The position numbers were made by a program, and so were the translations under genes. DNA of 64,000 nucleotides from Flavobacterium humi (GTDB taxonomy: Bacteria > Bacteroidota > Bacteroidia > Flavobacteriales > Flavobacteriaceae), in NCBI RefSeq assembly GCF_004745595.1, contig NZ_SRLH01000001.1, forward strand, positions 1-64,000, read 5' to 3'. This document shows, piece after piece, positions 9,677 through 18,928 of this stretch; the first letter of the stretch is position 1; every line of letters begins with the position of its first letter. Below the pieces are notes generated by a model, which was not told the DNA's origin, did not search any database, and saw nothing but the letters and a program-made list of their open reading frames with translations.

Positions 9677-10504
9677 TTATAGTATTTTAACAGAAGTCAT
9701 GCTCAAGGAGCCGGCCAGCAGATGATCATTGAACAAGGACAATTCTTCGTTTTTGTCCTTTAGTCCCAACGCATACACCAGAGGCAGGTAATGGTCCGGA
9801 GTCGGAACGGCTAATTGTATGGCCGTGCCTTGCTTGCCATAGTCTATAATAGGTTGGTAATTGCCGTCCAGCATCCAGTTATTGATTTTTTCATGCGCTT
9901 CGATAGCCCAGTCAAACCCATAATCTACTTTGTTGAAATGATGGAAATCGACCAGCCTTAAATTGTGGATGATATTGCCGCTGCCAATAATCAGGATGCC
10001 TTTATGCCGAAGGGAATTCAGTTGTTTGGCCAGTTCGAAATGATAGGAGGCAGGTTTGGTATAATCTATACTTAGCTGGATCACGGGGATATCCGCTTCG
10101 GGGTACAAATGTTTGATAACACTCCAGGCGCCATGGTCCAGGCCCCATTCTTCATCCAGTTCCACTAGTGCCGGGCTTAGCAATTGCCGGGTTTCTTCGG
10201 CCAGTTCCGGGCTGCCTTTTGCCGGGTACTGTACTTGGTAGAGTTCCGGTGGGAATCCTCCGAAATCATGTATCGTTGGCGGGAATTCCATAGCGGTGAC
10301 TTTTGTGCCTTTGGTAAACCAATGCGCCGAGATGCACAAAATAGCATTGGGTTTTGGCAATGTTCTGGCCGCCTCACGGAATCCGGCCACAAACTGGTTT
10401 TCCTCGATCGCATTCATAGGATTGCCATGGCCCAAAAACAATACAGGCATCTTCGCCGTAGAGGGAAAAGCACTTGAAATGTTATGTAAGCTATTTAAAT
10501 CCAT
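9677..10504 (-). CDS. ygiD: 4,5-DOPA-extradiol-dioxygenase-like protein (YgiD/LigB superfamily)
   Basis: A 275-aa protein of the class III extradiol dioxygenase superfamily, YgiD/DODA group. Visible motifs are LFLGHGNPMNAIEEN (metal-ligand His), CISAHWFTKGTKVTAM (second His), GLDHGAWSVIKHLYP, IIGSGNIIHNLR and TPDHYLPLVYALG. Bacterial YgiD enzymes bind a divalent metal and can open the ring of L-DOPA; the physiological substrate is usually unknown. It lies 7 bases after the pentapeptide gene, so it is probably co-transcribed with it. Confidence 0.88.
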   Translation of the reverse strand: MDLNSLHNISSAFPSTAKMPVLFLGHGNPMNAIEENQFVAGFREAARTLPKPNAILCISAHWFTKGTKVTAMEFPPTIHDFGGFPPELYQVQYPAKGSPELAEETRQLLSPALVELDEEWGLDHGAWSVIKHLYPEADIPVIQLSIDYTKPASYHFELAKQLNSLRHKGILIIGSGNIIHNLRLVDFHHFNKVDYGFDWAIEAHEKINNWMLDGNYQPIIDYGKQGTAIQLAVPTPDHYLPLVYALGLKDKNEELSLFNDHLLAGSLSMTSVKIL

Positions 10505-10511
10505 GACGTTA

Positions 10512-11084
10512 TTATTTTACGATGATTTCATACTTATCCAGCAAGCCCTTGATGTTTTCCTGGGAAAAAATGGCTTTCTTCAGTTTGGTTTTTTCAGGAT
10601 CGATCGAGAAGAAATAACTCGAATAAAAATCGGCTTTATTGGCAATGGCATCTGTAAATACCGCCAAATGCAGGTTGCAGTTGTCAAATAAGGCTTCGGT
10701 TAAATCGGACTGCATAAAATCAACGCTTACCATGCTGCAATTGGTAAAATTCATATTCCGCAGCTTCAGGTTGTAAAACATGGAATAGTCGAGCTTGCAG
10801 TCTTTAAAATGGAATTCATAAATTACCTGGTCGGTCATCGCAAAATTCACAGCGGTGAAATCACAATTGAAAAATTGCACGTTCCGAAGGCCTACATGCC
10901 CCAGTTTTGCTTCTTTAAAATGACAAAAATGAAAAGTGCAGTCTACAAAAACAGTTCCCTGAAAGATGCACTGGGTCAGGTCGCAATGGTTGAAAGTACA
11001 GTTTTCGTATTCTTTTTGCGTGATTTCGTATGGTGAGAAAGTGATGTGGCTGAAATCTTTATCGTAAATATAAGTAGCGTCCAT
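10512..11084 (-). CDS. Pentapeptide-repeat protein
   Basis: A 190-aa protein built of degenerate five-residue repeats of the A(D/N)LXX kind (for example CTFNHCDLTQCIFQGTVF and CSMVSVDFMQSDLTEALF). It should fold as a right-handed quadrilateral beta helix. Proteins of this fold do many things, including DNA gyrase protection in the Qnr group; nothing here shows which. I start at ATG 11084 (MDATYIYDKDF); a GTG six codons upstream is possible but weaker. It sits between the response regulator and dioxygenase genes on the same strand. Confidence 0.85.
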   Translation of the reverse strand: MDATYIYDKDFSHITFSPYEITQKEYENCTFNHCDLTQCIFQGTVFVDCTFHFCHFKEAKLGHVGLRNVQFFNCDFTAVNFAMTDQVIYEFHFKDCKLDYSMFYNLKLRNMNFTNCSMVSVDFMQSDLTEALFDNCNLHLAVFTDAIANKADFYSSYFFSIDPEKTKLKKAIFSQENIKGLLDKYEIIVK

Positions 11085-11114
11085 TGTCGTGTATTTGAAC
11101 ACAAATATACATAT

Positions 11115-11495
11115 TTAGGAATTGGCAATTTTGGTTAATTTTTCCAGATTGATGGGTTTGCTGATGAAACCACAGATGCAGCCATAGGTGCTGGCTTTCT
11201 CGATATCTTCCTTCGCAATCGAGGAACTGATGATATAAATATAGATCTTTTTGTCAAAGCTTTTTTTGAGTTCGCAAAATTCGTCAAGGAAATCCCATCC
11301 GTCCATGGCAGGCATTTCAATATCCAGCAGGATGATGTCGGGTATGCTTTTCTCTTCCCTGAAAAAATGCAGCGCATCAAATCCGTCCGTAAAGGATTGC
11401 CTCTGCGAAAAAAGATGGCTTTTTTCTATGATTTTTTTGGTGATGAGCTGATAAATAGGATCATCATCAATGATGCAAATCGTTTTTAAGGTCAT
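11115..11495 (-). CDS. Single-domain response regulator
   Basis: A 126-aa CheY-like receiver domain with no output domain. Acidic pocket residues are in CIIDDDPIYQ, the phospho-acceptor Asp is in IILLDIEMPAMDGWDF, the conserved Ser/Thr is in YIISSSI, and the Lys is in GFISKPINLEKL. It overlaps the upstream histidine kinase gene by 4 bases, so the kinase is the obvious phosphodonor. With no DNA-binding domain it must act by protein-protein contact or phosphotransfer. Confidence 0.92.
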   Translation of the reverse strand: MTLKTICIIDDDPIYQLITKKIIEKSHLFSQRQSFTDGFDALHFFREEKSIPDIILLDIEMPAMDGWDFLDEFCELKKSFDKKIYIYIISSSIAKEDIEKASTYGCICGFISKPINLEKLTKIANS

Positions 11496-13852
11496 TTTTT
11501 GAAGTAAATTTTAAAAGTTGTACCCACATTGATCTCACTTTCCACTGTCACTTTGCCTTGCATGGTATCAATTTGGTTTTTGGAGATGAACAGCCCGATC
11601 CCTTTGGATTCGGGATTGTTTGTAAATGTTTTGTACATCCCAAAAAGTTTCTTTCCGTTTTTCTTTAAATCGATACCAATTCCGTTGTCTTTTATTTCAA
11701 GTACAATATATTCTTTTTCTTCGTACGAATTCAGTTCGATGACAGGATTTCTTTCCGGATGATGGTAACGGACGGCATTGAGTATAAAATTAAGGATAAC
11801 ACTGTCCAGGTAGGCCGGATTGTAATTAACCGTAACGGAGCCGGGTACATTGTTGATGATTTTCGCTTTCGAACTCTTGATCTGGTTGCTTAAGATTTCC
11901 AGTGTTTTACTGATGACCGGCTGCAGTTCCAGGGATTCGATTACGGGGTTTACCTGCGTTTGGATGGAAACCACTTCATTCAGGTTGTCCATAGTTTTGT
12001 GCAGGGTATCCGATACCGATTTGAGTAGCGCCAGGAGTTCTGTTTTTTCCGTTTCGTCGTCGCTTTCCTCAATTAGGGTAGCCAAAGACTGGATGTTGCT
12101 GGTATGCGAACGAAGGTTGTGCGAAACAATATACGAAAAATCCAAAAGCCTTTTGTTTTGCTGCGTGACCAGGTTTAAGGTGTTGTTCAGTTCCAGCTCA
12201 AACTGTTTGTTTTGCGTAATATCGATCAGGATGCCGCGGAATTTGATCGAATTGTCGTTTTCGACAAAAATACTCACGATATCCTGGAGCCAGACCGTAT
12301 TCCCGGATTTGTCGATCATTCGGTATTCCAAAACATGCGGCGTTCTTTTTTTGGAATATTCCGAAGTTTGCGCTGTGACCCAATCCCTGTCTTCCGGATG
12401 CATATGGTTGTACCAAAAATCTTCATTTTCTAACCATTCTTCAGATTTATACCCTAAGATCGCTTCCGATTTTTTACTGATAAACGTTACCCCGGGCTTG
12501 TCCGGATAGCCTTCCCAAACAATCCCGTCGATAGTATTGATCAGGGATTCGATATTGTTTTGCGAGTTGACCAAAGCAAATTCGTATTCCTTACGTTTGG
12601 TAATATCCTCTACGATAGTCATGTGGGTATTGGGCATTTCGTCTTTTTCCCAAAGCGGTGTAACGGTAATGTTCACCCATATTATAGTGCCTTTTTTGTG
12701 GAAATACCTTTTTTCGAGCGAAAAACCTCCGAGTTTGCCTTCTTTTAGCAGTTCCATTTTTTTCAAATCGGCATCCAGGTCATCGGGATGGGTAATCATC
12801 ATAAAAGTGATCTTTTTGATTTCCTCCTGGGTATAGCCTATGAGCTCGCAGAATTTGTCGTTCGCATCGATAAAATTTCCTTTGATCGAATTGGTATGCG
12901 TAATCCCCAATCCGGCATGTTCAAAAATGGATTTGAAAAACAGTTCGTTTTTAAGGAGTTTGTCCGTCTGGATTTTTACCTGGTTCTGAAGCTGTGACGG
13001 CCGCTTTAAAAAAGAAATGACAAACACCCCACAAATGGAAGCCATGAGCATTGCCAATAAAAATATGGGCGTCAGGGATTTTATTATCTGAAGGTCGTTT
13101 TTCCGGATTACGTATAGTTTCCAGTCGCCTTCGGGAATCGAAACGCTTTTGTATAATTTTGATTTGAAATCCTGCGGGCCGGGAAGGAAAAACTCTTCCT
13201 TTTGAGTCTCGATGTTGCGCTTTGAAAACTGGAAATAAAAATTTTGGTTGTGGAAGGTCTCAATCCCTGTAGATTTCACAAACCTTGAAAACTTGATGAT
13301 CACAGCCGAAAACCCCCAAAACTTATCTTTTTTATAAACGGGCAGCCTTCCCACAATGCCAAGGCCTCCTTGCTTGAGTTCTACCGGGCCAACATAATAC
13401 ATTTTTTTTGAAGCAATTGCTTTAAGGGCCGCCCCGCGGTGTACCGGGCTTTTGAGTATGTTGAAATTCGTGGCCGCTTCATTGCCGGTCATCGGATACG
13501 TGTACTTGATGACACCATTGGGCACCAGCTGGACAGCATCGATAAAATTATTGGAGTTTAAAAGCTGCCGGCCTACCGCCTGAAAATTTTTGGGTTCCCC
13601 GTTATCGTCTATGGTAAGGGCAAGCCCAATGGTTGTGGCGTAGCTGTTTTTTAAGGATTGCTCGATGTTTTGCTCCACAATATTGAGCGCGATGGTCATT
13701 TCATTGGTTTCCGATTTTTTCAGGACCTGGTACCGGAGCATCACAGCAAGATCCAAAATGGCAAAAATGAAGAGGAAGACAAGGATCCCGGAAGTTTTGG
13801 GGCGAGAAAGAAACCAGCTGCTGTACGGCGTTATTTTTTTCTCGGTGTTCAT
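11492..13852 (-). CDS. Membrane PAS-domain sensor histidine kinase with CHASE-type sensor
   Basis: A 786-aa kinase. One transmembrane helix (SGILVFLFIFAILDLAVML) is followed by an extracytoplasmic domain resembling CHASE (residues 50-265). A second helix (IFLLAMLMASICGVFVISFL) precedes two PAS domains (ELIGYTQEEIKKITF; ILGYKSEEWLENEDF, each with a PAC tail). Then come a HisKA-like helix with the phospho-acceptor His near residue 575 (DFSYIVSHNLRSHTSNI) and an ATPase domain with LEIKDNGIGIDL and GIGLFISKN. The CHASE region implies sensing of a small molecule outside the cytoplasm. It is translationally coupled to the response regulator. Confidence 0.92.
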   Translation of the reverse strand: MNTEKKITPYSSWFLSRPKTSGILVFLFIFAILDLAVMLRYQVLKKSETNEMTIALNIVEQNIEQSLKNSYATTIGLALTIDDNGEPKNFQAVGRQLLNSNNFIDAVQLVPNGVIKYTYPMTGNEAATNFNILKSPVHRGAALKAIASKKMYYVGPVELKQGGLGIVGRLPVYKKDKFWGFSAVIIKFSRFVKSTGIETFHNQNFYFQFSKRNIETQKEEFFLPGPQDFKSKLYKSVSIPEGDWKLYVIRKNDLQIIKSLTPIFLLAMLMASICGVFVISFLKRPSQLQNQVKIQTDKLLKNELFFKSIFEHAGLGITHTNSIKGNFIDANDKFCELIGYTQEEIKKITFMMITHPDDLDADLKKMELLKEGKLGGFSLEKRYFHKKGTIIWVNITVTPLWEKDEMPNTHMTIVEDITKRKEYEFALVNSQNNIESLINTIDGIVWEGYPDKPGVTFISKKSEAILGYKSEEWLENEDFWYNHMHPEDRDWVTAQTSEYSKKRTPHVLEYRMIDKSGNTVWLQDIVSIFVENDNSIKFRGILIDITQNKQFELELNNTLNLVTQQNKRLLDFSYIVSHNLRSHTSNIQSLATLIEESDDETEKTELLALLKSVSDTLHKTMDNLNEVVSIQTQVNPVIESLELQPVISKTLEILSNQIKSSKAKIINNVPGSVTVNYNPAYLDSVILNFILNAVRYHHPERNPVIELNSYEEKEYIVLEIKDNGIGIDLKKNGKKLFGMYKTFTNNPESKGIGLFISKNQIDTMQGKVTVESEINVGTTFKIYFKK

Positions 13853-14083
13853 ATTATCTCTCTTGAAATTCGTGTTCTTAAGGCGTAAAAATAACTAAAA
13901 ATCAGAGAATTATTGTAGTAGGCACATAAAAAATGATGCAGGATGGTAAAATACAGAAATGCTCTTAATTGAAAAGGGTTTCCGGCTATGGCTGAAGATT
14001 TCATACTACCGAAATGTTTTTTTTTTGTTAAGAATCGGGATTTTTTTTTTTCTTTCGATGCTTTCCTTAATTTTGTGCTCCAA

Positions 14084-14479
14084 ATGAGAGTAATTGTATT
14101 TTTAGCCTACTTGTTTATCCATCTGCTCGGCGGCGGGGATTATACGCATGCAGGTACCTCTCATCCGCCGGTAAACCATTCCTTTACGCAGGACCTTACC
14201 CAAAAAGGCCAGGCCAGTTTTACCGATACCAATCATATCAGTACGATAATCGAAGATGGAGACCTTGACCTTGACGAAGAAGGCCTTAACGGTACCAATG
14301 TCAAAACAGGAGGTTCCTCCAAATTTGCCGAAGCACGGTTCTGCCTGCTGCATAATTGTTACATCACCGGATCCCGTCCGTATACCGTACATCGCTCTCA
14401 AAGGCAACTTACAATTTTTACGCCCTTTTGCGGCTATTCTTCCCCAATTTACTTTAGGCAAAGAGTCCTAAGGATTTGA
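14084..14479 (+). CDS. Small exported hypothetical protein upstream of RND operon
   Basis: A 131-aa protein starting at ATG 14084 (MRVIVFLAYLFIHLLGG), with a short hydrophobic signal-like N-terminus. It then has a His/Thr-rich stretch (HAGTSHPPVNHSF), an acidic patch (EDGDLDLDEEG) and a C-terminal region containing FCLLHNCYITGSRPYTV. I recognise no family. Reading order and start favour this ORF over the antisense ORF at 14102-14461, but support is only moderate. A TAATTTTG promoter-like box lies at 14068-14075, very close to the start. The 173 bases between its stop and the efflux adaptor hold no other gene. Confidence 0.55.
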   Translation: MRVIVFLAYLFIHLLGGGDYTHAGTSHPPVNHSFTQDLTQKGQASFTDTNHISTIIEDGDLDLDEEGLNGTNVKTGGSSKFAEARFCLLHNCYITGSRPYTVHRSQRQLTIFTPFCGYSSPIYFRQRVLRI

Positions 14480-14652
14480 AAAACACATACATCGGTTGCC
14501 GAAATGTAATCATGTATGCTCTTTAGCGTATACCAAACATTTACTTCTTACCTGTAAGGCATTGCATGCTTTATAGCGGCGACTGATGCTTTTACCTCAC
14601 AAGGGACCACTTTGGTTCCAAGTATACAATCGCTTAATTTCCATTTAATACC

Positions 14653-15735
14653 ATGAAAAGAAATGCCATGTTCACAGGCCTAATCGCCTTGTTGTACCTA
14701 ACAAGCTGTACAACTAAAAAAGAAGAAAAAGAAGAAGCTGTAAAGTTTACGGTTACCAATCCCGTACAAATCGACACTTCATTCACCAAACAATATGTTT
14801 CACAGATCCGCTCCGTGAGGAATATTGAGATCCGCGCCCAGGAAAAAGGATACTTGCAGAATATTTATGTTGATGAAGGGCAGTTTGTAAAAGCAGGCCA
14901 GCTATTGTTCCGGATCATGCCGAAAATGTACGAGGCAGAATTGCTCAAAGCACAGGCAGAAGCCAAAGCGGCAGAAATAGAACTTCAGAATACCAAAACC
15001 TTAGCCGATAAAAATGTCGTTTCCAAAAGCGAGCAGGCCATTGCCAAAGCCAAGTACGAGCAGGCTAGAGCCGAAGTTTCATTGGCTCAGCTTCATTTGT
15101 CGTTTACAGAAATCAGGGCCCCTTTTGACGGTACCATAGACCGTATCCCTGAAAAACTGGGAAGCCTTATAGACGAAGGAGAACTGTTGACCAGCCTTTC
15201 GGACAACAGCAAAATGTTTGCCTACTTTAACGTATCCGAACCGGAATACCTCGAATACCAAACACACATCAGCGCAAGGGCAAGTAGCAATGTCGGTTTG
15301 CTTTTAGCCAATGGGGAACCTTTAAAATACAAAGGAAGGGTAGAGGTCATCGAAAGTGAATTTGACAACGAAACCGGTAATATCGCCTTTAGGGCAAGTT
15401 TCCCCAATTCGGATAAATTACTCAAAAACGGCGAAACCGGTTCGGTACTGATGACCGTTCCCGTTAAGAATGCCCTGATTATCCCACAGAAGGCCACATA
15501 CGAAATCCAGGACAAGAAATATGTATTTATCGTAGGTAAGAACAACGTGATCCGATCCAAGGAGATTGCCATAAAAGGAGAAATGCCGGATTTATATGTG
15601 GTGGAGAACGGTATTACGTCAGCAGATAAAATCGTGCTGGACGGTATCCAGAAAGCCAACGATAACGACAGGATCAAATTCGATTACCTGAATCCCAAAG
15701 ATGTATTGTCAAGATTGAGATTGAAAGCAGAGTAA
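14653..15735 (+). CDS. RND efflux periplasmic adaptor (membrane fusion protein)
   Basis: A 360-aa HlyD/AcrA-type adaptor lipoprotein (signal MKRNAMFTGLIALLYLTSC, lipidated Cys). It has a biotinyl-lipoyl-like region (IRAQEKGYLQNIYVDEGQFVKAGQLLFRI split across residues 50-85), a short alpha-helical hairpin rich in Ala/Lys/Glu, a second lipoyl half (FTEIRAPFDGTIDRIPEKLG), and a beta-barrel and membrane-proximal domain (VPVKNALIIPQKATYEI). It should bridge the inner-membrane pump with the outer-membrane channel. First gene of the three-gene efflux operon, 28 bases before the pump. Confidence 0.93.
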   Translation: MKRNAMFTGLIALLYLTSCTTKKEEKEEAVKFTVTNPVQIDTSFTKQYVSQIRSVRNIEIRAQEKGYLQNIYVDEGQFVKAGQLLFRIMPKMYEAELLKAQAEAKAAEIELQNTKTLADKNVVSKSEQAIAKAKYEQARAEVSLAQLHLSFTEIRAPFDGTIDRIPEKLGSLIDEGELLTSLSDNSKMFAYFNVSEPEYLEYQTHISARASSNVGLLLANGEPLKYKGRVEVIESEFDNETGNIAFRASFPNSDKLLKNGETGSVLMTVPVKNALIIPQKATYEIQDKKYVFIVGKNNVIRSKEIAIKGEMPDLYVVENGITSADKIVLDGIQKANDNDRIKFDYLNPKDVLSRLRLKAE

Positions 15736-15763
15736 CGGCTTTAACTATTTAAAAAAATAAGAT

Positions 15764-18700
15764 ATGTTTAATAAATTTATACAAAGACCTGTCCTGTCGA
15801 TTGTAATATCGCTGGTTATTGTCTTTTTGGGAGTGCTCGCCATGACCAGTTTGCCGGTTACGCAATTCCCTTCGATTTCGCCGCCCAAAGTGAACATCAC
15901 AGCTGATTATCCGGGAGCCAATGGCGAACTGATGATCAAATCGGTGGTTATTCCCCTTGAAAGAGCCATCAACGGAGTACCGGGAATGAAATACATCACT
16001 TCAGATGCCGGAAATGACGGGGAAGCTTCAGTCCAGATCGTATTCAATTTGGGTACCGATCCCAACCAGGCCGCCATTAACGTACAAAACCGGGTTTCTT
16101 CCGTTATCAATAAATTACCGCCGCTAGTGGTACGGGAAGGGTTGAAGATTACCCGTGAAGAACCTAATATGTTGCTGTATATCAATTTATTCAGTAAAGA
16201 CCCGAAAACGGACCAGAAATTCCTGTACAACTTTGCCGATATCAATATCCTTTCCGACCTGAAGCGTGTCAACGGAGTAGGGGTTGCGGAAATTTTAGGG
16301 AACCGTGATTATGCGATGCGTATCTGGCTTAAACCGGACAGGATGCTGGCCTACAAGATTTCTGCCGATGAAGTCATGGAAGCATTGAGCGCGCAAAGTT
16401 TGGAAGCCTCTCCAGGGAAAACGGGCGAGAGTTCCGGTAAAAGATCACAAGCGTTTGAATATGTTTTGAAATACAAAGGAAGGTATACGACTCCGCAGGG
16501 ATACGAAAATATTGTGGTGCGTTCCAATGCGAATGGCGAAATGCTCCGGTTGAAGGATGTAGCCGATGTAGAGTTCGGAAGTTCCATGTATGATATTTAT
16601 TCGAGCATCAACGGGAAACCTTCTGCAGCCATTACCGTCAAACAATCCTACGGGAGCAATGCCAGCCAGGTTATAGAAGATGTCAAAACCAAAATGGAGG
16701 AATTGAAAAAATCGTTCCCAAAAGGCATGGATTATGAAATCAGTTACGATGTGTCCAAATTCCTGGACGCTTCCATCGAAAAAGTAATCCATACACTTGT
16801 TGAAGCTTTTATATTGGTAGGTATCGTCGTATTCCTGTTCCTTGGCGATTGGCGTTCCACCCTTATCCCGGCTATTGCCGTACCGGTTTCGCTCATCGGT
16901 ACGTTTGCCCTTATGCAGGTGTTCGGGATTACCATAAACCTTATTACGTTATTTGCACTTGTTTTGGCCATCGGGGTCGTCGTCGATGACGCGATTGTCG
17001 TCATAGAAGCCGTCCATGCCAAGATGGAAGAAGAACATCTCTCGGCCCGGAAAGCGACCAAAAAAGCAATGGTCGAAATAGGCGGAGCCATTATTGCAAT
17101 TACCTTCCTGATGGCCGCGGTATTTATCCCGGTTGCTTTCATGTCGGGCCCGGTAGGTATTTTTTACCGTCAGTTTTCCATCACCATGGCAACGGCAATC
17201 ATCCTTTCGGGGATAGTCGCTTTAACACTGACTCCGGCATTATGTGCCCTGATGCTGAAAAACCTCCACGGGAAACCACGTCCTAAAAATTTGGTAAACA
17301 GGTTCCTGGATGGCTTTAACAACCAGTTCAACCGTTTATCGGGAAGGTACCAGAAAATATTGGCACTTTTTATCAATAGACGATCGGTTTCCATTGGTGT
17401 CCTGCTGGCATTTTGCACGGGAATATTCTTCATCAACAACAGCCTTCCTTCCGGATTTATTCCAAGCGAGGACCAGGGGATGTTTTATGCGATTATCCAA
17501 ACCCCGCCGGGATCTTCATTGGAAAGGACCAACCAGATAGCCGAAGAACTTCAGAAAGTAGCCGAAAAACTCGATGGTGTGAAATCCGTATCGGCTTTGG
17601 CAGGTTATGAAATCCTGACCGAAGGAACCGGATCCAACACCGGGACCTGCCTTATCAATTTAAAAGATTGGAAAGACCGCCATCAGAATGTAGAGGAAAT
17701 CATCAAGGAACTGGAAGAAGAAACGAAAAATATTTCGGGTGCGACCATCGAATATTTCCAGCCTCCTGCCGTTCCGGGATATGGTGCCGCGGGTGGTTTC
17801 GAATTGCGATTGCTGGACAAAGCAGGCTCCGGGGATTACAAAAGAATGGAAACCGTCAGTAAAGATTTTGTGCGTGAGCTGAAAAAACGCCCGGAACTGA
17901 CGTCGGTATTTACGTTTTACAGTGCCAGTTTCCCGCAGTATATGCTCGATATCGACAATGACCTGGCGCAGCAAAAAGGAGTAAGCATCGAAAATGCGAT
18001 GAACACCTTATCAACACTTGTAGGAAGTAATTATGAAACCAATTTTATCAAATACGACCGACAATATAAGGTAATTGTGCAGGCTTCCCCACAATACAGG
18101 GCACTGCCGGAAGATATCCTGAAATTGTACGTAAAAAACAACCGGGACGAAATGGTGCCTTTCTCTTCTTTCATGAAAATGAAAAAAGTATACGGTTTGT
18201 CTGAAATAACGCGGCACAATATGTACAATGCTTCCGAGATCAGCGGTGCTCCCGCCATCGGTTACAGCAGTGGGACCGCCATTGAAGTGGTGAAAGAAGT
18301 AGCCGAGAAAACACTTCCGAGAGGGTATGGCATTGATTGGGCGGGTATTTCAGCCGATGAGGTAGCCAGAGGAAACGAGGCCATCTATATCTTCCTGATC
18401 TGCCTTGGTTTCGTATATCTGGTACTGGCAGCACAATACGAGAGTTTCATACTGCCGCTTGTGGTAATCCTGTCGTTGCCGGCCGGGATTTTCGGTGCCT
18501 TTCTATTCTTGAAATTATTCGGGCTTGCCAACAATATCTATGCCCAGGTAGCCTTTATCATGCTCATTGGTTTGCTGGGGAAAAACGCCGTACTGATCGT
18601 GGAATTCGCGGCTCAAAAACACAGCCAGGGCGTTTCCGTGCTCGATGCGGCTATGGAAGGTGCGGCAGTGCGTTTCCGTCCTATCTTAATGACATCGTTC

Positions 18701-18928
18701 GCTTTTATTGCCGGTTTGATTCCGTTGGCCTTAGCTTCAGATCCTGGCAAAATAGGAAACAGGACATTGGGTTCGGCGGCGGCAGGAGGAATGCTTGTCG
18801 GTACGGTCTGTGGGGTCTTGATTATCCCCGGCTTGTATTACATTTTTGCGAAAATTTCAGAAAAGCACCAGTTCTCTAAAAAAGACGACGAAAATCCATT
18901 TACCGAATATTTGAATGATAATGAATAA
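15764..18928 (+). CDS. RND efflux pump, HAE1 (AcrB/MexB-like) family
   Basis: A 1054-aa inner-membrane proton-driven pump with 12 predicted membrane helices. Family markers are FIQRPVLSIVISLVIVFLG, the N-terminal porter motif LPVTQFPSISPPKV, TM4 with the proton-relay Asp pair (AIGVVVDDAIVVIEAV), and TM10-12 (IMLIGLLGKNAVLIVEFA; GGMLVGTVCGVLIIPGLYY). Length is standard for HAE1 pumps, which expel hydrophobic or amphiphilic drugs, dyes and bile-like compounds. Substrates here are unknown. It overlaps the channel gene by 14 bases. Confidence 0.95.
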   Translation: MFNKFIQRPVLSIVISLVIVFLGVLAMTSLPVTQFPSISPPKVNITADYPGANGELMIKSVVIPLERAINGVPGMKYITSDAGNDGEASVQIVFNLGTDPNQAAINVQNRVSSVINKLPPLVVREGLKITREEPNMLLYINLFSKDPKTDQKFLYNFADINILSDLKRVNGVGVAEILGNRDYAMRIWLKPDRMLAYKISADEVMEALSAQSLEASPGKTGESSGKRSQAFEYVLKYKGRYTTPQGYENIVVRSNANGEMLRLKDVADVEFGSSMYDIYSSINGKPSAAITVKQSYGSNASQVIEDVKTKMEELKKSFPKGMDYEISYDVSKFLDASIEKVIHTLVEAFILVGIVVFLFLGDWRSTLIPAIAVPVSLIGTFALMQVFGITINLITLFALVLAIGVVVDDAIVVIEAVHAKMEEEHLSARKATKKAMVEIGGAIIAITFLMAAVFIPVAFMSGPVGIFYRQFSITMATAIILSGIVALTLTPALCALMLKNLHGKPRPKNLVNRFLDGFNNQFNRLSGRYQKILALFINRRSVSIGVLLAFCTGIFFINNSLPSGFIPSEDQGMFYAIIQTPPGSSLERTNQIAEELQKVAEKLDGVKSVSALAGYEILTEGTGSNTGTCLINLKDWKDRHQNVEEIIKELEEETKNISGATIEYFQPPAVPGYGAAGGFELRLLDKAGSGDYKRMETVSKDFVRELKKRPELTSVFTFYSASFPQYMLDIDNDLAQQKGVSIENAMNTLSTLVGSNYETNFIKYDRQYKVIVQASPQYRALPEDILKLYVKNNRDEMVPFSSFMKMKKVYGLSEITRHNMYNASEISGAPAIGYSSGTAIEVVKEVAEKTLPRGYGIDWAGISADEVARGNEAIYIFLICLGFVYLVLAAQYESFILPLVVILSLPAGIFGAFLFLKLFGLANNIYAQVAFIMLIGLLGKNAVLIVEFAAQKHSQGVSVLDAAMEGAAVRFRPILMTSFAFIAGLIPLALASDPGKIGNRTLGSAAAGGMLVGTVCGVLIIPGLYYIFAKISEKHQFSKKDDENPFTEYLNDNE

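Noticed and set aside
14102..14461. 119-aa minus-strand frame opposite the small exported protein
   Set aside because: It lacks a signal or domain and sits antisense to a frame with a better start and signal peptide.
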